A stretch of 64,000 nucleotides of DNA from an uncultured Poribacteria bacterium. Lineage in GTDB: Bacteria; Poribacteria; WGA-4E; WGA-3G. The stretch lies in contig OX639973.1 in the NCBI GenBank assembly GCA_951828385.1, positions 1,178,001 through 1,242,000 of the forward strand, given 5' to 3'. This document shows, piece by piece, positions 35,690 to 45,215 of the stretch; the first letter of the stretch is position 1, and the number at the start of each line of letters is the position of its first letter. Made by a program: the position numbers and the translations under genes. The notes beneath the pieces are model-generated. The model worked only from the letters and a program-made list of their open reading frames with translations. It searched no databases and had not been told where the DNA came from.

Positions 35690-37648
35690 ATGAAAATTCC
35701 CCTTCTCTTGATACGGATGCTATTGATAATTCCAATGTGCTGTCTCCCAACCCTCGCGCAAGACTACACACAATTCGGTTTACCCAAAGGCGCGAAAACA
35801 CGGCTCGGTAAGGGAGATATAGGTAAAGTCCAATTCTCTCCGGATGGCAGTCGGCTCGCAATTTCCAGCTCCATCGGGATTTGGTTCTATGATCCTGCTA
35901 CCGGCAAAGCACTCGATCTGCTACCGCAGACAGATAGCACCTCTGTTTTTGCATTCGCATATTCACCCGACGGCACTACAATCGCAAGAGCAATGAACGA
36001 CAGCAAAGTCGGCTTTTGGGACGTTACCACAAAGCAACGGATAGGCACACTCACAAAGTATGGACGCGAAATTACTGCCATCGCATACTCACCCGACGGC
36101 ACCAGAATTGTTAGTGGCAATTCAGACAATGCAGTGCGGGTCTGGGACACGATGACACTGCAACGCATCGGCACACTCAGCGGATATCATACAAATGGTG
36201 TCACGACTGTTGCATATTCACCCGATGGCACCACCATTACCACCGGCAGCGGTTGGCGAAAGAATAAAGATAGCACCGTGCAGCTGTGGGACGCATTCAC
36301 AGGGAAACGCAAAGCCAAGCTCGCGGGTCACACGAAGCGGATCACTGCTATCGTCTATTCACCCGATGGCAAGACCATTGCCACTGCAAGTCGGGACAGC
36401 ACCGTGCGGTTGTGGCACGCTGACACGGGAAAACACAAAGCCACGCTGAAACATAGACAAGGGTTCAACGCCACACTCCCTTGGAATAGCGATGCGAACG
36501 TTGTCAACACTATCGTCTATTCACCCGATGGAAATACTATCGCCACCGGCACTCAGAACGGTAAGGTCCGGTTGTGGGATGCAAGAACGAGGCGACTCAA
36601 AACTCAGTTCAAAGCTCACGCGTTCGGAGTCGCCTCTATTGCATACTCGCCGGATAGCAACACCATCGCTACTGTAAATTGGGATGGTACAGCCGAGTTA
36701 TGGGACGGACAGACCGGCAAACACAAAACCACAATCACAAAACATAGCCGTATCACACTGCTTGCATATTCATCCGATGGAAACACTATCGCTACTGGAG
36801 AGCCAGACGGCTTCGGGTTGTGGGATGTAAGGACAGGCGAACGCAAAACTCTAACGACAATCGGAGGCAGGCCTATTGCCTATTCACCTGAAGGCAATAC
36901 CATCGCTACCAAAAATTATTGGAACGACACCGTGCAGTTGTGGGACGCGAAAACAGGCAAACGCAAAACGACACTTAAACACACGAACTTGATTCATCTA
37001 CTATTCACAGATCGCGAATACGAAATATCTTCCGTGGTGTTCTCACCCGATGGCAACACTGTCGTTACTGTTGGCGAATATTACACACACGACGAGGGGA
37101 CGATCTATTTGTGGCACGTACGAACAGGGAAGCGTAAAATTATATATGAAGGCGACAATTATCACTCCGTCGTGACATTCTCGCCGGATGGCAGAACAAT
37201 TGCGAGCGGGGATTTGGGCGGTAAGATCCGATTCTGGAATCCTGTGACAGGCGAACTCGAAGCCACAATCACGACGCAGCACACGAGCGGCGTCAAATCA
37301 TTAGTATACTCGCCTGATGGAAGGACGATCGCTATCAGCAAAAGAAATAACAATATGGTACGTTTATGGGATATCGCCACAGGGGAAAATACCATTACAC
37401 TCACGGGCCATACAGGTGAGGTTAGTGCCATCGCGTATGCTCCTGATGGAAGGACGATTGCTACCGGCAGTTATGATCGTACAGTGCGCTTGTGGGATGC
37501 TAACACCGGAGAACACAAGACAAGTTTCACAGGATATACGCGGGTCTCTTCTCTCATATATTCACCGGATGGACGCACGCTCGCCAGTAAAAATTGGGAT
37601 CACACAGTGTTACTTTGGGAGGTTACACCGCCACCCACAACGGAATAG
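35690..37648 (+). CDS. secreted twin WD40 propeller without sorting domain
   Basis: 652 residues, AGAGGAG ribosome site. Signal peptide 1-22 (CCLPTLAQ|DY), then LPKGAKTRLGKGDIGKVQFS. I count 14 blades, ending RVSSLIYSPDGRTLASKNWD and HTVLLWEVTPPPTTE. There is no C-terminal sorting domain. It is more closely related to the previous gene (shared HLLFTDREYEIS / IFLLLQNREYDIG insert before blade 10) than to the group at 19501, so these two arose by local duplication. Ligand unknown. Confidence 0.82.
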   Translation: MKIPLLLIRMLLIIPMCCLPTLAQDYTQFGLPKGAKTRLGKGDIGKVQFSPDGSRLAISSSIGIWFYDPATGKALDLLPQTDSTSVFAFAYSPDGTTIARAMNDSKVGFWDVTTKQRIGTLTKYGREITAIAYSPDGTRIVSGNSDNAVRVWDTMTLQRIGTLSGYHTNGVTTVAYSPDGTTITTGSGWRKNKDSTVQLWDAFTGKRKAKLAGHTKRITAIVYSPDGKTIATASRDSTVRLWHADTGKHKATLKHRQGFNATLPWNSDANVVNTIVYSPDGNTIATGTQNGKVRLWDARTRRLKTQFKAHAFGVASIAYSPDSNTIATVNWDGTAELWDGQTGKHKTTITKHSRITLLAYSSDGNTIATGEPDGFGLWDVRTGERKTLTTIGGRPIAYSPEGNTIATKNYWNDTVQLWDAKTGKRKTTLKHTNLIHLLFTDREYEISSVVFSPDGNTVVTVGEYYTHDEGTIYLWHVRTGKRKIIYEGDNYHSVVTFSPDGRTIASGDLGGKIRFWNPVTGELEATITTQHTSGVKSLVYSPDGRTIAISKRNNNMVRLWDIATGENTITLTGHTGEVSAIAYAPDGRTIATGSYDRTVRLWDANTGEHKTSFTGYTRVSSLIYSPDGRTLASKNWDHTVLLWEVTPPPTTE

Positions 37649-37726
37649 TTCATTCCTTTTAGAATATCTCTGCAAGAAGTGTTTTCTTTTCAAGCGTTGT
37701 GGAAGGTTCCCATTTTCATAAAAAAC

Positions 37727-37755
37727 GTGACATCCTACAATTTTTGTGGTATAGT
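37727..37755 (+). promoter_or_regulatory. sigma70-like promoter before the Ldh_2 pair
   Basis: GTGACA (37727-37732), 17 bases, TATAGT (37750-37755). It lies about 110 bases upstream of the first dehydrogenase gene. Confidence 0.5.
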
Positions 37756-37825
37756 TTTTACTAAACTTTGGACAATTTTAAGATGGACAGATACCACCCC
37801 TATAGGGCTGCCGAACTACGATGCC

Positions 37826-37856
37826 ACAGCCTAACAGGAGACCATGCTACAAAGGA
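37826..37856. repeat. TTTGTAGCAT...TGTGG repeat, inverted copy
   Basis: Read on the minus strand this is CTTTGTAGCATGGTCTCCTG followed by TTAGGCTGTGG. It is related to the element near 60013 and to 32345-32479. It ends at the ribosome site of the following gene. Confidence 0.55.
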
Positions 37857-37863
37857 GAAATAG

Positions 37864-38868
37864 ATGAATCGACCGCCAGAAGATTTCGTCCATGTAGACG
37901 AAGAACGACTGCTGAACTTCAGCACTGCCTGCTTTGAGAAAGCCGGTATTACCCACGAACACGCAGCACTCATCAGTCGCCTACTTGTTAATTCCGATCT
38001 GCGAGGGGTTCGGAGTCACGGCACCCGAACCGTCAACGGCTATTGCGGCGGCTTTGAAAACGGAAGTTTCAACCCTAACCCCGATATTCGTGTCATTCAT
38101 GAAACCCCGACTGCAGTCGTGCTTGACGGAAACGGTACGCTCGGCTACCTACCGACGGTGCGTGCTACGGAGCACGCCATCGCCAAAGCAAAAGCGGTCG
38201 GCATCGGGATGGGACTCGTCCGTTATATTGGGCACTACGGATCCGCAGGACACTATGCTCGCTTATGTAACGAGGCTGGTTGCATCGGTTTTTCAGTACA
38301 AGGGTATCAGAACCAAGGCAACGCTGGCAATCAAGACCCCAAACCGCAGCTCGGCTACTACGGCAACCCACCGATATGTTTCGCTATCCCCTCCGGCGAT
38401 GAACCGCCAGTCGTACTCGACGCAGCAACCTGTATTATGGCAGACTACCAGCGCGGACCCGATTTTGATGCCCTGCTTTCAGTCATCCCCGCCGCTTTCT
38501 TCAAGAGTATCGGCTATACTGCCGTGGCAAGTCTGCTCGGTGGCGCACTCACAGGATTCACTGAACCACCCCCCGAAGATACCGCAAAATGGAGCGGTGG
38601 CAGAATGGGTGGCATGGTTCTCGCAATAGATATTGAATCTGTCGTGCCAACTGCTGTTTTCAACGCTGAAGTCGATCGGATGGTGCATGATGTCCGTGAA
38701 ACTTACGAACCGTTACCTGGCACCGATAGAGCACTGCTACCGGGTGCTATTGAAACGGAACGCACAGAACAGCATCGCCGTGTAGGCATCCGTTACGGCG
38801 AGATGGAACAGGAATCCGCACGCGGTGTCAGTGAACGGTTAGGCGTGCCATTGCCTTGGGACGAATAA
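37864..38868 (+). CDS. Ldh family (malate/L-lactate/ureidoglycolate) dehydrogenase, copy 1
   Basis: 334 residues, AAGGAG site. The fold is the atypical NAD(P) dehydrogenase Ldh_2: NSDLRGVRSHGTRTVNGYC has the conserved Asp-x-Arg-Gly...Ser-His-Gly, then DGNGTLGYLPTVRATEHAI, MGLVRYIGHYGSAGHY and MADYQRGPDF. The family oxidises 2-hydroxy acids such as malate, sulfolactate or ureidoglycolate; which one is not visible. A near-duplicate follows after 19 bases, so both are in one transcript. Confidence 0.85.
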   Translation: MNRPPEDFVHVDEERLLNFSTACFEKAGITHEHAALISRLLVNSDLRGVRSHGTRTVNGYCGGFENGSFNPNPDIRVIHETPTAVVLDGNGTLGYLPTVRATEHAIAKAKAVGIGMGLVRYIGHYGSAGHYARLCNEAGCIGFSVQGYQNQGNAGNQDPKPQLGYYGNPPICFAIPSGDEPPVVLDAATCIMADYQRGPDFDALLSVIPAAFFKSIGYTAVASLLGGALTGFTEPPPEDTAKWSGGRMGGMVLAIDIESVVPTAVFNAEVDRMVHDVRETYEPLPGTDRALLPGAIETERTEQHRRVGIRYGEMEQESARGVSERLGVPLPWDE

Positions 38869-38887
38869 CCCCACTAAAGGAAAAACT

Positions 38888-39889
38888 ATGAACAGACCAC
38901 CAGAAGATTTCGTCTTAGTAAATGAGGAACGACTTCTCAACTTCTCAATCGCTTGCTTTGAGAAAGCAGGTCTCACGCACGAACACGCCGTACTCATCAG
39001 CCGCTTACTCGTTAACTCTGACTTACGAGGTGTCCGTAGCCACGGCACACGGACTGTTAACAGATATTGTCGAGGCTTTGAAAGTGGCGGTCTCAATCCA
39101 CGTCCGAACATCCGTGTCATCCATGAAACACCGACGGCAGTCGTGCTTGATGGCAACGGCACACTCGGCTACCTACCGATGGTACGTGCCACTAAACACG
39201 CCATCGCCAAAGCGAAAGCGGTCGGCATCGGGATGGGATTGGTGCGTTATATTGGGCACTACGGCTCTGCGGGACACTATGCACGTATGTGTAACGAAGC
39301 CGGTTGTATCGGTTTTTCGGTCCAGGGTTCCCGGAACCACGGCAATGCCGGAAACCGGGATCCGAAACCGCAGCTCGGTTATTTTGGCAACCCGCCCATC
39401 TGTTTTGCTATCCCCTCTGGCGATGAACCACCGGTTGTTCTGGATGCCGCAACCTGTATTATGGCGGATTACCAACGCGGTCCCGATTTCGATCCCCTCC
39501 TTTCGATGATCCCCGCGGCTTTTTTCAAGAGCATCGGCTATACCGCTATAGCACACCTGCTCGGTGGCGGACTCACAGGTTTTACCGAACCACCACCCGA
39601 AGATACCGCACAATGGAAACCGCCACAGGGAGGTATGGTACTCGCTATAGATATTGAATCCGTTGTACCAACCGATGTTTTCAACGCCGAAGTCGATCGT
39701 ATGGTACACGATGTCCGTGAAACATACGAACCGATGCCCGGCACCGATAGGGCACTGCTACCGGGTGCTATCGAAACGGAGCGGATGGAACACCATCGTC
39801 GTGATGGTATCCGCTATGGTGAAATGGAGCAGAAAGAGATGTGCGCGGTCAGTGAACGGTTAGGCGTGCCACTGCCTTGGGATGACTAA
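38888..39889 (+). CDS. Ldh family dehydrogenase, copy 2
   Basis: 333 residues, AAAGGAAAAACT before the ATG. It is co-linear with the previous gene and very similar throughout (NSDLRGVRSHGTRTVNRYC, DGNGTLGYLPMVRATKHAI). Differences cluster in the region 240-250 (QWKPPQGGMV against KWSGGRMGGMV). As Ldh_2 enzymes form dimers, the two products could pair with each other. A terminator hairpin follows at 39931. Confidence 0.85.
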   Translation: MNRPPEDFVLVNEERLLNFSIACFEKAGLTHEHAVLISRLLVNSDLRGVRSHGTRTVNRYCRGFESGGLNPRPNIRVIHETPTAVVLDGNGTLGYLPMVRATKHAIAKAKAVGIGMGLVRYIGHYGSAGHYARMCNEAGCIGFSVQGSRNHGNAGNRDPKPQLGYFGNPPICFAIPSGDEPPVVLDAATCIMADYQRGPDFDPLLSMIPAAFFKSIGYTAIAHLLGGGLTGFTEPPPEDTAQWKPPQGGMVLAIDIESVVPTDVFNAEVDRMVHDVRETYEPMPGTDRALLPGAIETERMEHHRRDGIRYGEMEQKEMCAVSERLGVPLPWDD

Positions 39890-39930
39890 TTTTTATACCG
39901 TCCAAAACATTTAGGCATCTCTATACACAA

Positions 39931-39967
39931 ACCCGCTTGTCATTAGCAGCAAGTGGGTCTGTTTTTA
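39931..39967 (+). terminator. Rho-independent terminator after the Ldh_2 pair
   Basis: ACCCGCTTG pairs with CAAGTGGGT (one G-U) around CATTAGCAG-like loop bases, followed by CTGTTTTTAATC. It ends transcription of the dehydrogenase pair. Confidence 0.8.
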
Positions 39968-39975
39968 ATCTATAA

Positions 39976-41745
39976 AGGAATACCGCTGCACAAGACAACG
40001 CTGCACCCACCAACGATAACTATACATTCGAGACGATTGATGTTCCAGGTGTAGATTTTTTAGCATTGACAGCGAGTAGCGACTTTGAGGATTACGCCGG
40101 CTACACGAAAAGTCCCGATGGTGAAAAGGAAGTCGCCTTTACGCTCATTGATGACGTTTTTACGACATACGACTTCCCGGATTCACAGAAAACGCATTTC
40201 TATGCGCTCGGTAACAGTGGACGAGCCGCAGGACACTACCAGGACAGCGATGGTCTCTATCACGGTGTCATCTTAGAAAATGGCGAATTGCGGCAATACG
40301 ATTTCCCGGGTGCCGTCGAAACGCAGATATATGGGATTAGTGATGCGACGGGCACCCTGACGGGTAATTTTATAGACGCTTCCGGCGTTCGCCGTGGATT
40401 CTCAGGCGATACAATCGTTGAGGCTCCTGAGGCATCGGAAACTTATGCTGACTTTGTGAACGCGAGTGGTCGTATGGTGGGTAGCTACATAGATGCTGAT
40501 GGACTATATCATCCATACATGCGTCAAGCAAATGGCAGGTTTATATCTCTCGATCTTCCAAACGCAGCACAATTTGAATACTTTTTTGTACACGGTATCA
40601 ACGATGTTGGAACACTCGTTGGTCGATCCAAAAAGGTCGGGGATGTCCCGCGCACCTCTGTCGGTTCACTCCAGCACGGGCTACATCCAGTCCAGTATCC
40701 GGGTAGCGTTAGCACGGAAGGGTGGAATATCAATCAGGACGGTTCCGTCGTCGGACACTACGACTCACCCGATGGACGCAGACACGGATTTATCGCAAGA
40801 CCCACTGATGCGGCAATGAGCGATCATTTTGGCAACGCCTACACCGTCACGCTGTCTAAAGGGTTGAACATGATTTCTGTGCTTTTAGCATCACCAACAC
40901 CGATGACTGCCAAATCACTTGTCGCCATGACAGGGGCAACAACCGTCATCACGCTTGATACGGCAAGCCAACGTTTCGTCGCGTGGACACCCAGCGCACC
41001 CGACGACGGGTTCACAGTCGAAGGCGGAAAAGGCTATATCGTCAATGTCCCGAAAACTCGCAACTTCGCCTTCATTGGTGCATCTTGGACGCATCAAACC
41101 GAGGCGGCCGCCGCAGCCCCACCTGCCATATCTACGGAGGTGCCGCGGGAAGCATGGGCATTCGTTGTCAGTGGGCATTTGGAAGGTGAACCCGCGTTTG
41201 ATGGCTACAAGGTCATCGTCCGTAATCTGAGAACAAACAGCATCATAACTGCCTCAGTGCAAGCGGATTACTTCGCTGCTGCAACTGCTGACTTGACGCG
41301 ACGGAGCGTCGTCCAAGTTGGAGATGTAGTTGAAGTACGTGTTATCGGTCCGAATGGAAATTTTGAATCACACACCCTCAGTGTTAAAGTGACCCCTGAG
41401 CATCTCGCAAACGCGGTCTTGTCTGTCCGGCTTGATGGCATCGGTCAACCCACACAGAATCTCCTGTTGCAAAACTACCCGAATCCGTTTAACCCGGAGA
41501 CATGGATTCCGTATCAGCTCTCCGAAGACAGCTCTGTATCGGTCTCCATTTATGATACAACCGGTCAGTTGATTCGCACACTTTCGCTCGGTTTTCAATC
41601 CGCAGGCTTTTACAATAGTCGCGAGCGTGCCGCGTATTGGGATGGACGTAATACCCTCGGAGAACGCGTTGCCAGTGGTATCTATTTCTACCAGTTGACA
41701 ACGCCATCTTTTCAGCAAACACGGCGACTCGTCATTGTAAAGTAG
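39976..41745 (+). CDS. HAF-repeat protein lacking its signal peptide (5'-truncated)
   Basis: The open frame begins right after an in-frame TAA at 39973 and reads RNTAAQDNAAPTNDNYTFET, matching residues from about 29 of the protein at 42260 (RDTAAQDNAASASDNYTFET). The signal-peptide codons are gone, and the frame abuts the terminator of the previous gene. The only starts are internal, such as TTG at 40066. The rest is intact: one HAF propeller (YALGNSGRAAGHYQDSDGLY, NINQDGSVVGHYDSPDGRRH), a linker domain (SKGLNMISVLLASPTPMTAK) and the FlgD/T9SS-like domain (LLQNYPNPFNPETWIPYQLS). It is probably not exported; treat it as a likely pseudogene or a donor for recombination. Confidence 0.7.
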   Translation, partial: RNTAAQDNAAPTNDNYTFETIDVPGVDFLALTASSDFEDYAGYTKSPDGEKEVAFTLIDDVFTTYDFPDSQKTHFYALGNSGRAAGHYQDSDGLYHGVILENGELRQYDFPGAVETQIYGISDATGTLTGNFIDASGVRRGFSGDTIVEAPEASETYADFVNASGRMVGSYIDADGLYHPYMRQANGRFISLDLPNAAQFEYFFVHGINDVGTLVGRSKKVGDVPRTSVGSLQHGLHPVQYPGSVSTEGWNINQDGSVVGHYDSPDGRRHGFIARPTDAAMSDHFGNAYTVTLSKGLNMISVLLASPTPMTAKSLVAMTGATTVITLDTASQRFVAWTPSAPDDGFTVEGGKGYIVNVPKTRNFAFIGASWTHQTEAAAAAPPAISTEVPREAWAFVVSGHLEGEPAFDGYKVIVRNLRTNSIITASVQADYFAAATADLTRRSVVQVGDVVEVRVIGPNGNFESHTLSVKVTPEHLANAVLSVRLDGIGQPTQNLLLQNYPNPFNPETWIPYQLSEDSSVSVSIYDTTGQLIRTLSLGFQSAGFYNSRERAAYWDGRNTLGERVASGIYFYQLTTPSFQQTRRLVIVK

Positions 41746-41828
41746 AATCAATCCGTAACTCACAAGTGTCACAGGTGCACTATTGATGTAACTGTGGCAC
41801 TCCCTTAAGTCTAAAAAGGTTTTTGTTT

Positions 41829-41865
41829 AAAGGTCTGCGCGGTTTGAAACCGCGCAGACCTTTTT
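41829..41865 (+). terminator. Rho-independent terminator
   Basis: A 17-base arm AAAGGTCTGCGCGGTTT (41829-41845) is answered perfectly by 41847-41863, followed by TT. It belongs to the 514-base gap 41746-42259. The start of that gap (TGTGGCACTCCCTTAAG..., then GTGTAAATCC) is related to the gap before the next HAF gene (46070-46110). Confidence 0.85.
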
Positions 41866-41951
41866 GGACCCCGCAGACGTGTAAATCCGGACCTACCTAA
41901 TTCCCTACCCTCGTTGTAAATGAGATTTTTCTTGCCTTTTTTTGCAAAATG

Positions 41952-41978
41952 TTGCATACTTTTTAGGACTCTTATAAT
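41952..41978 (+). promoter_or_regulatory. possible sigma70 promoter before HAF gene 2
   Basis: TTGCAT (41952-41957) and a perfect TATAAT (41973-41978), but with a 15-base spacer, shorter than usual. It lies 280 bases before the ATG at 42260, with a REP between. Confidence 0.35.
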
Positions 41979-42051
41979 GTATCAGAATACCCAGTTCTCG
42001 CTTTCAGCGTAATGAAGATTAAGAATTGAATCGGGTAATTTTTACCAATGT

Positions 42052-42108
42052 CCGGTGCGGTTAGGAGGGAAACACCCCAGCAAAAACACCGCCCCTACCG
42101 GGTTTGGA
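42052..42108. repeat. GCGGTT/AACCGC REP, long form
   Basis: CCGGTGCGGTTAGGAGGGAA followed by ACACCCCAGCAAAAACACCG, then CCCCTACCGGGTTTGG. It is the inverted, nearly identical counterpart of 52245-52301. Compared with the short form (48151) the loop is replaced by a segment containing AAACACCCCAGCAAAAACAC. Confidence 0.75.
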
Positions 42109-42259
42109 GGAAAATAGAATTACCCCAATATTTTATTAAACTTCATATCGCTAAACGCAAACTTGCGATACTGCAAATACACGCATCATCGCTCAGAATG
42201 GGGTATCTAACATATTACTCTTTTTATTTGAATAAAATACTTTAAGTGAGGTTTTTGTT

Positions 42260-44947
42260 ATGCACACTCAGATTAGAACCAGCTTTTTATTTTACATCTT
42301 TACGTTGTTGATGTGCTTTAATTCCTTTTTCCTAAGAGACACTGCTGCACAAGACAACGCTGCATCCGCCAGCGATAACTATACCTTCGAGACGATTGAT
42401 GTTCCGGGTGTAGATTTTTTAGCAGTGACAGCAAGTAGCGACTTTGAGGATTACGCCGGCTACACCAAAAGTGCTGATGGTGAAAAAGAGGTTGCCTTTA
42501 CGCTGATTGACGGTGTTTTCACCACCTACGATTTCCCGGGATCCCAGAACACTTATTTTTTTGCGCTCGGTAATAATGGCAACGCTGCAGGACACTACGA
42601 GGATAGCGATGGGCTGTATCATGGAGTCGTCTTGGAAAATGGTGAATTGCGACAATACGACTTCCCGGATGCTGTCCAGACATTCCTTTACGGTATTTCT
42701 GATACGACAGGGGCACTGACAGGGAATTTTATAGACGCTTCTGGCGTGCGCCGTGGGTTCTCAGGAAACGAAATCATTGAATTCCCCGGAGCAGTGGAAA
42801 CTTATGCCGATTTCGTGAATTCAAGCGGTGGTATGGTCGGCAGCTACGTAGATGCTGATGGCATATATCATCCATACATACGTACCCCGACTGGCAGGTT
42901 TGTATCTCTCGACCTTCCAAGAGCAGCAAATCTGGAATACTTTTTTGTGCATGGTATCAACGATGCAAATGTTATCGTTGCCCGAACCAAAGCGGTGGAT
43001 GATGTCCCGAGCACTTATGTCGGCACGTTCCAGCAGGGCCTACAGGAATTTCAGGTTCCAGATAGTGTTAGCACGGAGGGCTATAATATTAATCAGGACG
43101 GTTCGATCGTCGGACACTATGACTCCGCAGATGGACGCAGACACGGATTTATCGCCAACCCGATAACAGACACCGCTGCGCCAGTCGATGATCAGCCCGT
43201 TGCCACACCTGCTGATTCCAACTATACCTTTGAGAGTATTGATGTTCCGGGTGTAGACTTTTTAGCCTTGACAGCGAGTAGCGACTTTGAAGATTACGCT
43301 GGCTACACCAAAAGTGCTGACGGTGAAAAAGAAGTCGCCTTTACGCTCATTGATGACGTTTTTACGACATACGACTTCCCGGGTTCGCAGAAAACGCATT
43401 TCTATGCGCTCGGTAATAATGGCAATGCCGCCGGACACTACCAAGACAGCAACGGTCTGTTTCACGGTGTCGTCTTAGAAAATGGCGAACTACGACAACA
43501 TGATTTTTCGGGTGCCGTCGAAACAGAAATATACGGTATTAGTGATGCGACGGGCGCACTGACGGGTAATTTTATAGACGCTTCTGGTGTGCGCCGTGGC
43601 TTCTCAGGCGATACAATCGTTGAGGCTCCTGAGGCATCGGAAACTTATGCCGACTTTGTGAATGCGAGTGGTCGTATGGTGGGTAGCTACATAGATGCTG
43701 ACGGCATATATCATCCTTATGCGCGCACCGCGACGGGTCGCTTTTTATCTTTCGACCTTCCACAAGCCGAAAAATTTGAATACTTTTTTGTCCACGGTAT
43801 TAACGATGTAGGAATGCTCGTTGGTCGGTCCAAAAAGGTCGGGGATGTCCCGCGCACCTCTGTCGGTTCACTCCAGCACGGGCTACATCCAGTCCAGTAT
43901 CCGGGTAGCATTAGCACGGAGGGCTGGAATATCAATCAGGACGGTTCCGTTGTCGGACACTATGACTCACCCGATGGACGCAGACACGGTTTTATCGCAA
44001 GACCTGTCTCACAAGTAGAAGCGGAAAGTTATAGCAACGCCTACACCGTCACGCTGTCTAAAGGGTTGAACATGATTTCTGTGCCTTTGGCAGCACCAAC
44101 GCCGATGACTGCAAAAAACCTTGTCGCTTTGACAGGAGCAACAACCATCATCACGCTTGATGTGGCAAGCCAACAGTTCGTCGCTTGGACACCCAGCGCA
44201 CCCGACGACGGTTTCCTGATTGAAGGCGGCAAAGGCTATATCGTCAATGTCTCACAAACCCGCAACTTTGCATTCGTTGGCTCACAATGGACAAATCAAA
44301 CCGAGGCCGCCGCAGCACCAACTGCCATATCCACGGAGATGCCGCAGGAAGCATGGGCATTTGTTGTCAGTGGACACTTGGAAGGTAAACCCGCGTTTGA
44401 CCGAAACCACCAAGTCATCGTCCGGAACCTCAGAACAAATAGCACAATAACGGCCCCGATACAAGGGGATTACTTCGCTGCTGCTACCGCTGACCTGACG
44501 CGGCGGAGCGTTGTCCGAGTTGGAGACGTGGTTGAAGTGCGTGTCATTGGTCCAGATGGAAACTTTGAATCACAAACCCTCAGTTTTACAGTGACGCCTG
44601 AGAGCTTGGCAAACGCGGTCTTGTCTGTCCGGCTTGATGACATCCGTCAACCGACGCAGAATCGCCTGTTGCAGAACTATCCGAATCCGTTTAACCCGGA
44701 GACATGGATTCCCTATCAACTCTCGGAGGACAGCCCCGTATCGGTCTCCATTTATGATACAATGGGTCAGTTGGTTCGCACACTGCCACTCGGTTTCCAA
44801 TCCGCAGGCTTTTACAATAGTCGGGAACGTGCTGCGTATTGGGATGGGCGTAATACCCTCGGTGAACGCGTTGCGAGTGGTATCTATTTTTACCAATTGA
44901 CAACGCCATCCTTCCAGCAAACACGGCGGCTCGTCATTGTAAAGTAG
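42260..44947 (+). CDS. secreted protein with two HAF propellers and sorting domain
   Basis: 895 residues, GAGG site. Signal peptide to about residue 31 (FFLRDTAAQ|D). Two consecutive HAF-repeat domains follow (about 38-300 and 318-590), each starting YTFE(T/S)IDVPGVDFLA and ending DG(S)(I/V)VGHYDS.DGRRHGFIA. HAF repeats ('extracellular repeat, HAF family') are poorly characterised propeller-like modules. Then come a linker domain (SKGLNMISVPLAAPTPMTAK), a beta-rich domain (AWAFVVSGHLEGKPAFDRNH) and the FlgD/T9SS-like end (YFYQLTTPSFQQTRRLVIVK). The doubled domain is unique to this copy. Confidence 0.82.
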   Translation: MHTQIRTSFLFYIFTLLMCFNSFFLRDTAAQDNAASASDNYTFETIDVPGVDFLAVTASSDFEDYAGYTKSADGEKEVAFTLIDGVFTTYDFPGSQNTYFFALGNNGNAAGHYEDSDGLYHGVVLENGELRQYDFPDAVQTFLYGISDTTGALTGNFIDASGVRRGFSGNEIIEFPGAVETYADFVNSSGGMVGSYVDADGIYHPYIRTPTGRFVSLDLPRAANLEYFFVHGINDANVIVARTKAVDDVPSTYVGTFQQGLQEFQVPDSVSTEGYNINQDGSIVGHYDSADGRRHGFIANPITDTAAPVDDQPVATPADSNYTFESIDVPGVDFLALTASSDFEDYAGYTKSADGEKEVAFTLIDDVFTTYDFPGSQKTHFYALGNNGNAAGHYQDSNGLFHGVVLENGELRQHDFSGAVETEIYGISDATGALTGNFIDASGVRRGFSGDTIVEAPEASETYADFVNASGRMVGSYIDADGIYHPYARTATGRFLSFDLPQAEKFEYFFVHGINDVGMLVGRSKKVGDVPRTSVGSLQHGLHPVQYPGSISTEGWNINQDGSVVGHYDSPDGRRHGFIARPVSQVEAESYSNAYTVTLSKGLNMISVPLAAPTPMTAKNLVALTGATTIITLDVASQQFVAWTPSAPDDGFLIEGGKGYIVNVSQTRNFAFVGSQWTNQTEAAAAPTAISTEMPQEAWAFVVSGHLEGKPAFDRNHQVIVRNLRTNSTITAPIQGDYFAAATADLTRRSVVRVGDVVEVRVIGPDGNFESQTLSFTVTPESLANAVLSVRLDDIRQPTQNRLLQNYPNPFNPETWIPYQLSEDSPVSVSIYDTMGQLVRTLPLGFQSAGFYNSRERAAYWDGRNTLGERVASGIYFYQLTTPSFQQTRRLVIVK

Positions 44948-44966
44948 CGGCAATCCGTATAAAACA

Positions 44967-44996
44967 AAAGGCAGCAGGGGTGTGCCTGTTGCCTTT
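44967..44996. terminator. bidirectional terminator between HAF gene 2 and hicA
   Basis: AAAGGCAGCAGG (44967-44978) pairs with CCTGTTGCCTTT (44985-44996), one G-U, around GGTGTG. It lies between the convergent ends of the HAF gene and the hicBA pair and can serve both. Confidence 0.8.
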
Positions 44997-45002
44997 ATCA
45001 GA

Positions 45003-45215
45003 TTAACTGTCAAGAAATGTTTGATAGTCAATCTCTAATTGTTTAAGAATACTTCGGAGCGTCCCTATTTTCAAATCTCTACTACCCCAATCAGGGATAG
45101 ATGCTGACAGTTTAGTTTGCGGATGTTCCCAGATACGATGGGAACCTGACCTTCTTCTCTTTATTTCTTCATAGCCAAGTTGACGCAGCTTTTTGGCTAC
45201 TTCGCGATACTTCAT
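45003..45215 (-). CDS. hicA: HicA-like toxin (mRNA interferase)
   Basis: 70 residues from the ATG at 45215 (MKYREVAKKLRQLGYEEIKR). The double-stranded-RNA-binding fold of HicA/YcfA is visible, with the catalytic-type stretch RRSGSHRIWEHP around the essential Gly-Ser-His. It is expected to cleave mRNA and be neutralised by HicB. The gene overlaps the 3' end of hicB by 47 bases, so the two are coupled in the order antitoxin then toxin. A longer frame to 45266 exists but lacks family similarity. Confidence 0.82.
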   Translation of the reverse strand: MKYREVAKKLRQLGYEEIKRRRSGSHRIWEHPQTKLSASIPDWGSRDLKIGTLRSILKQLEIDYQTFLDS

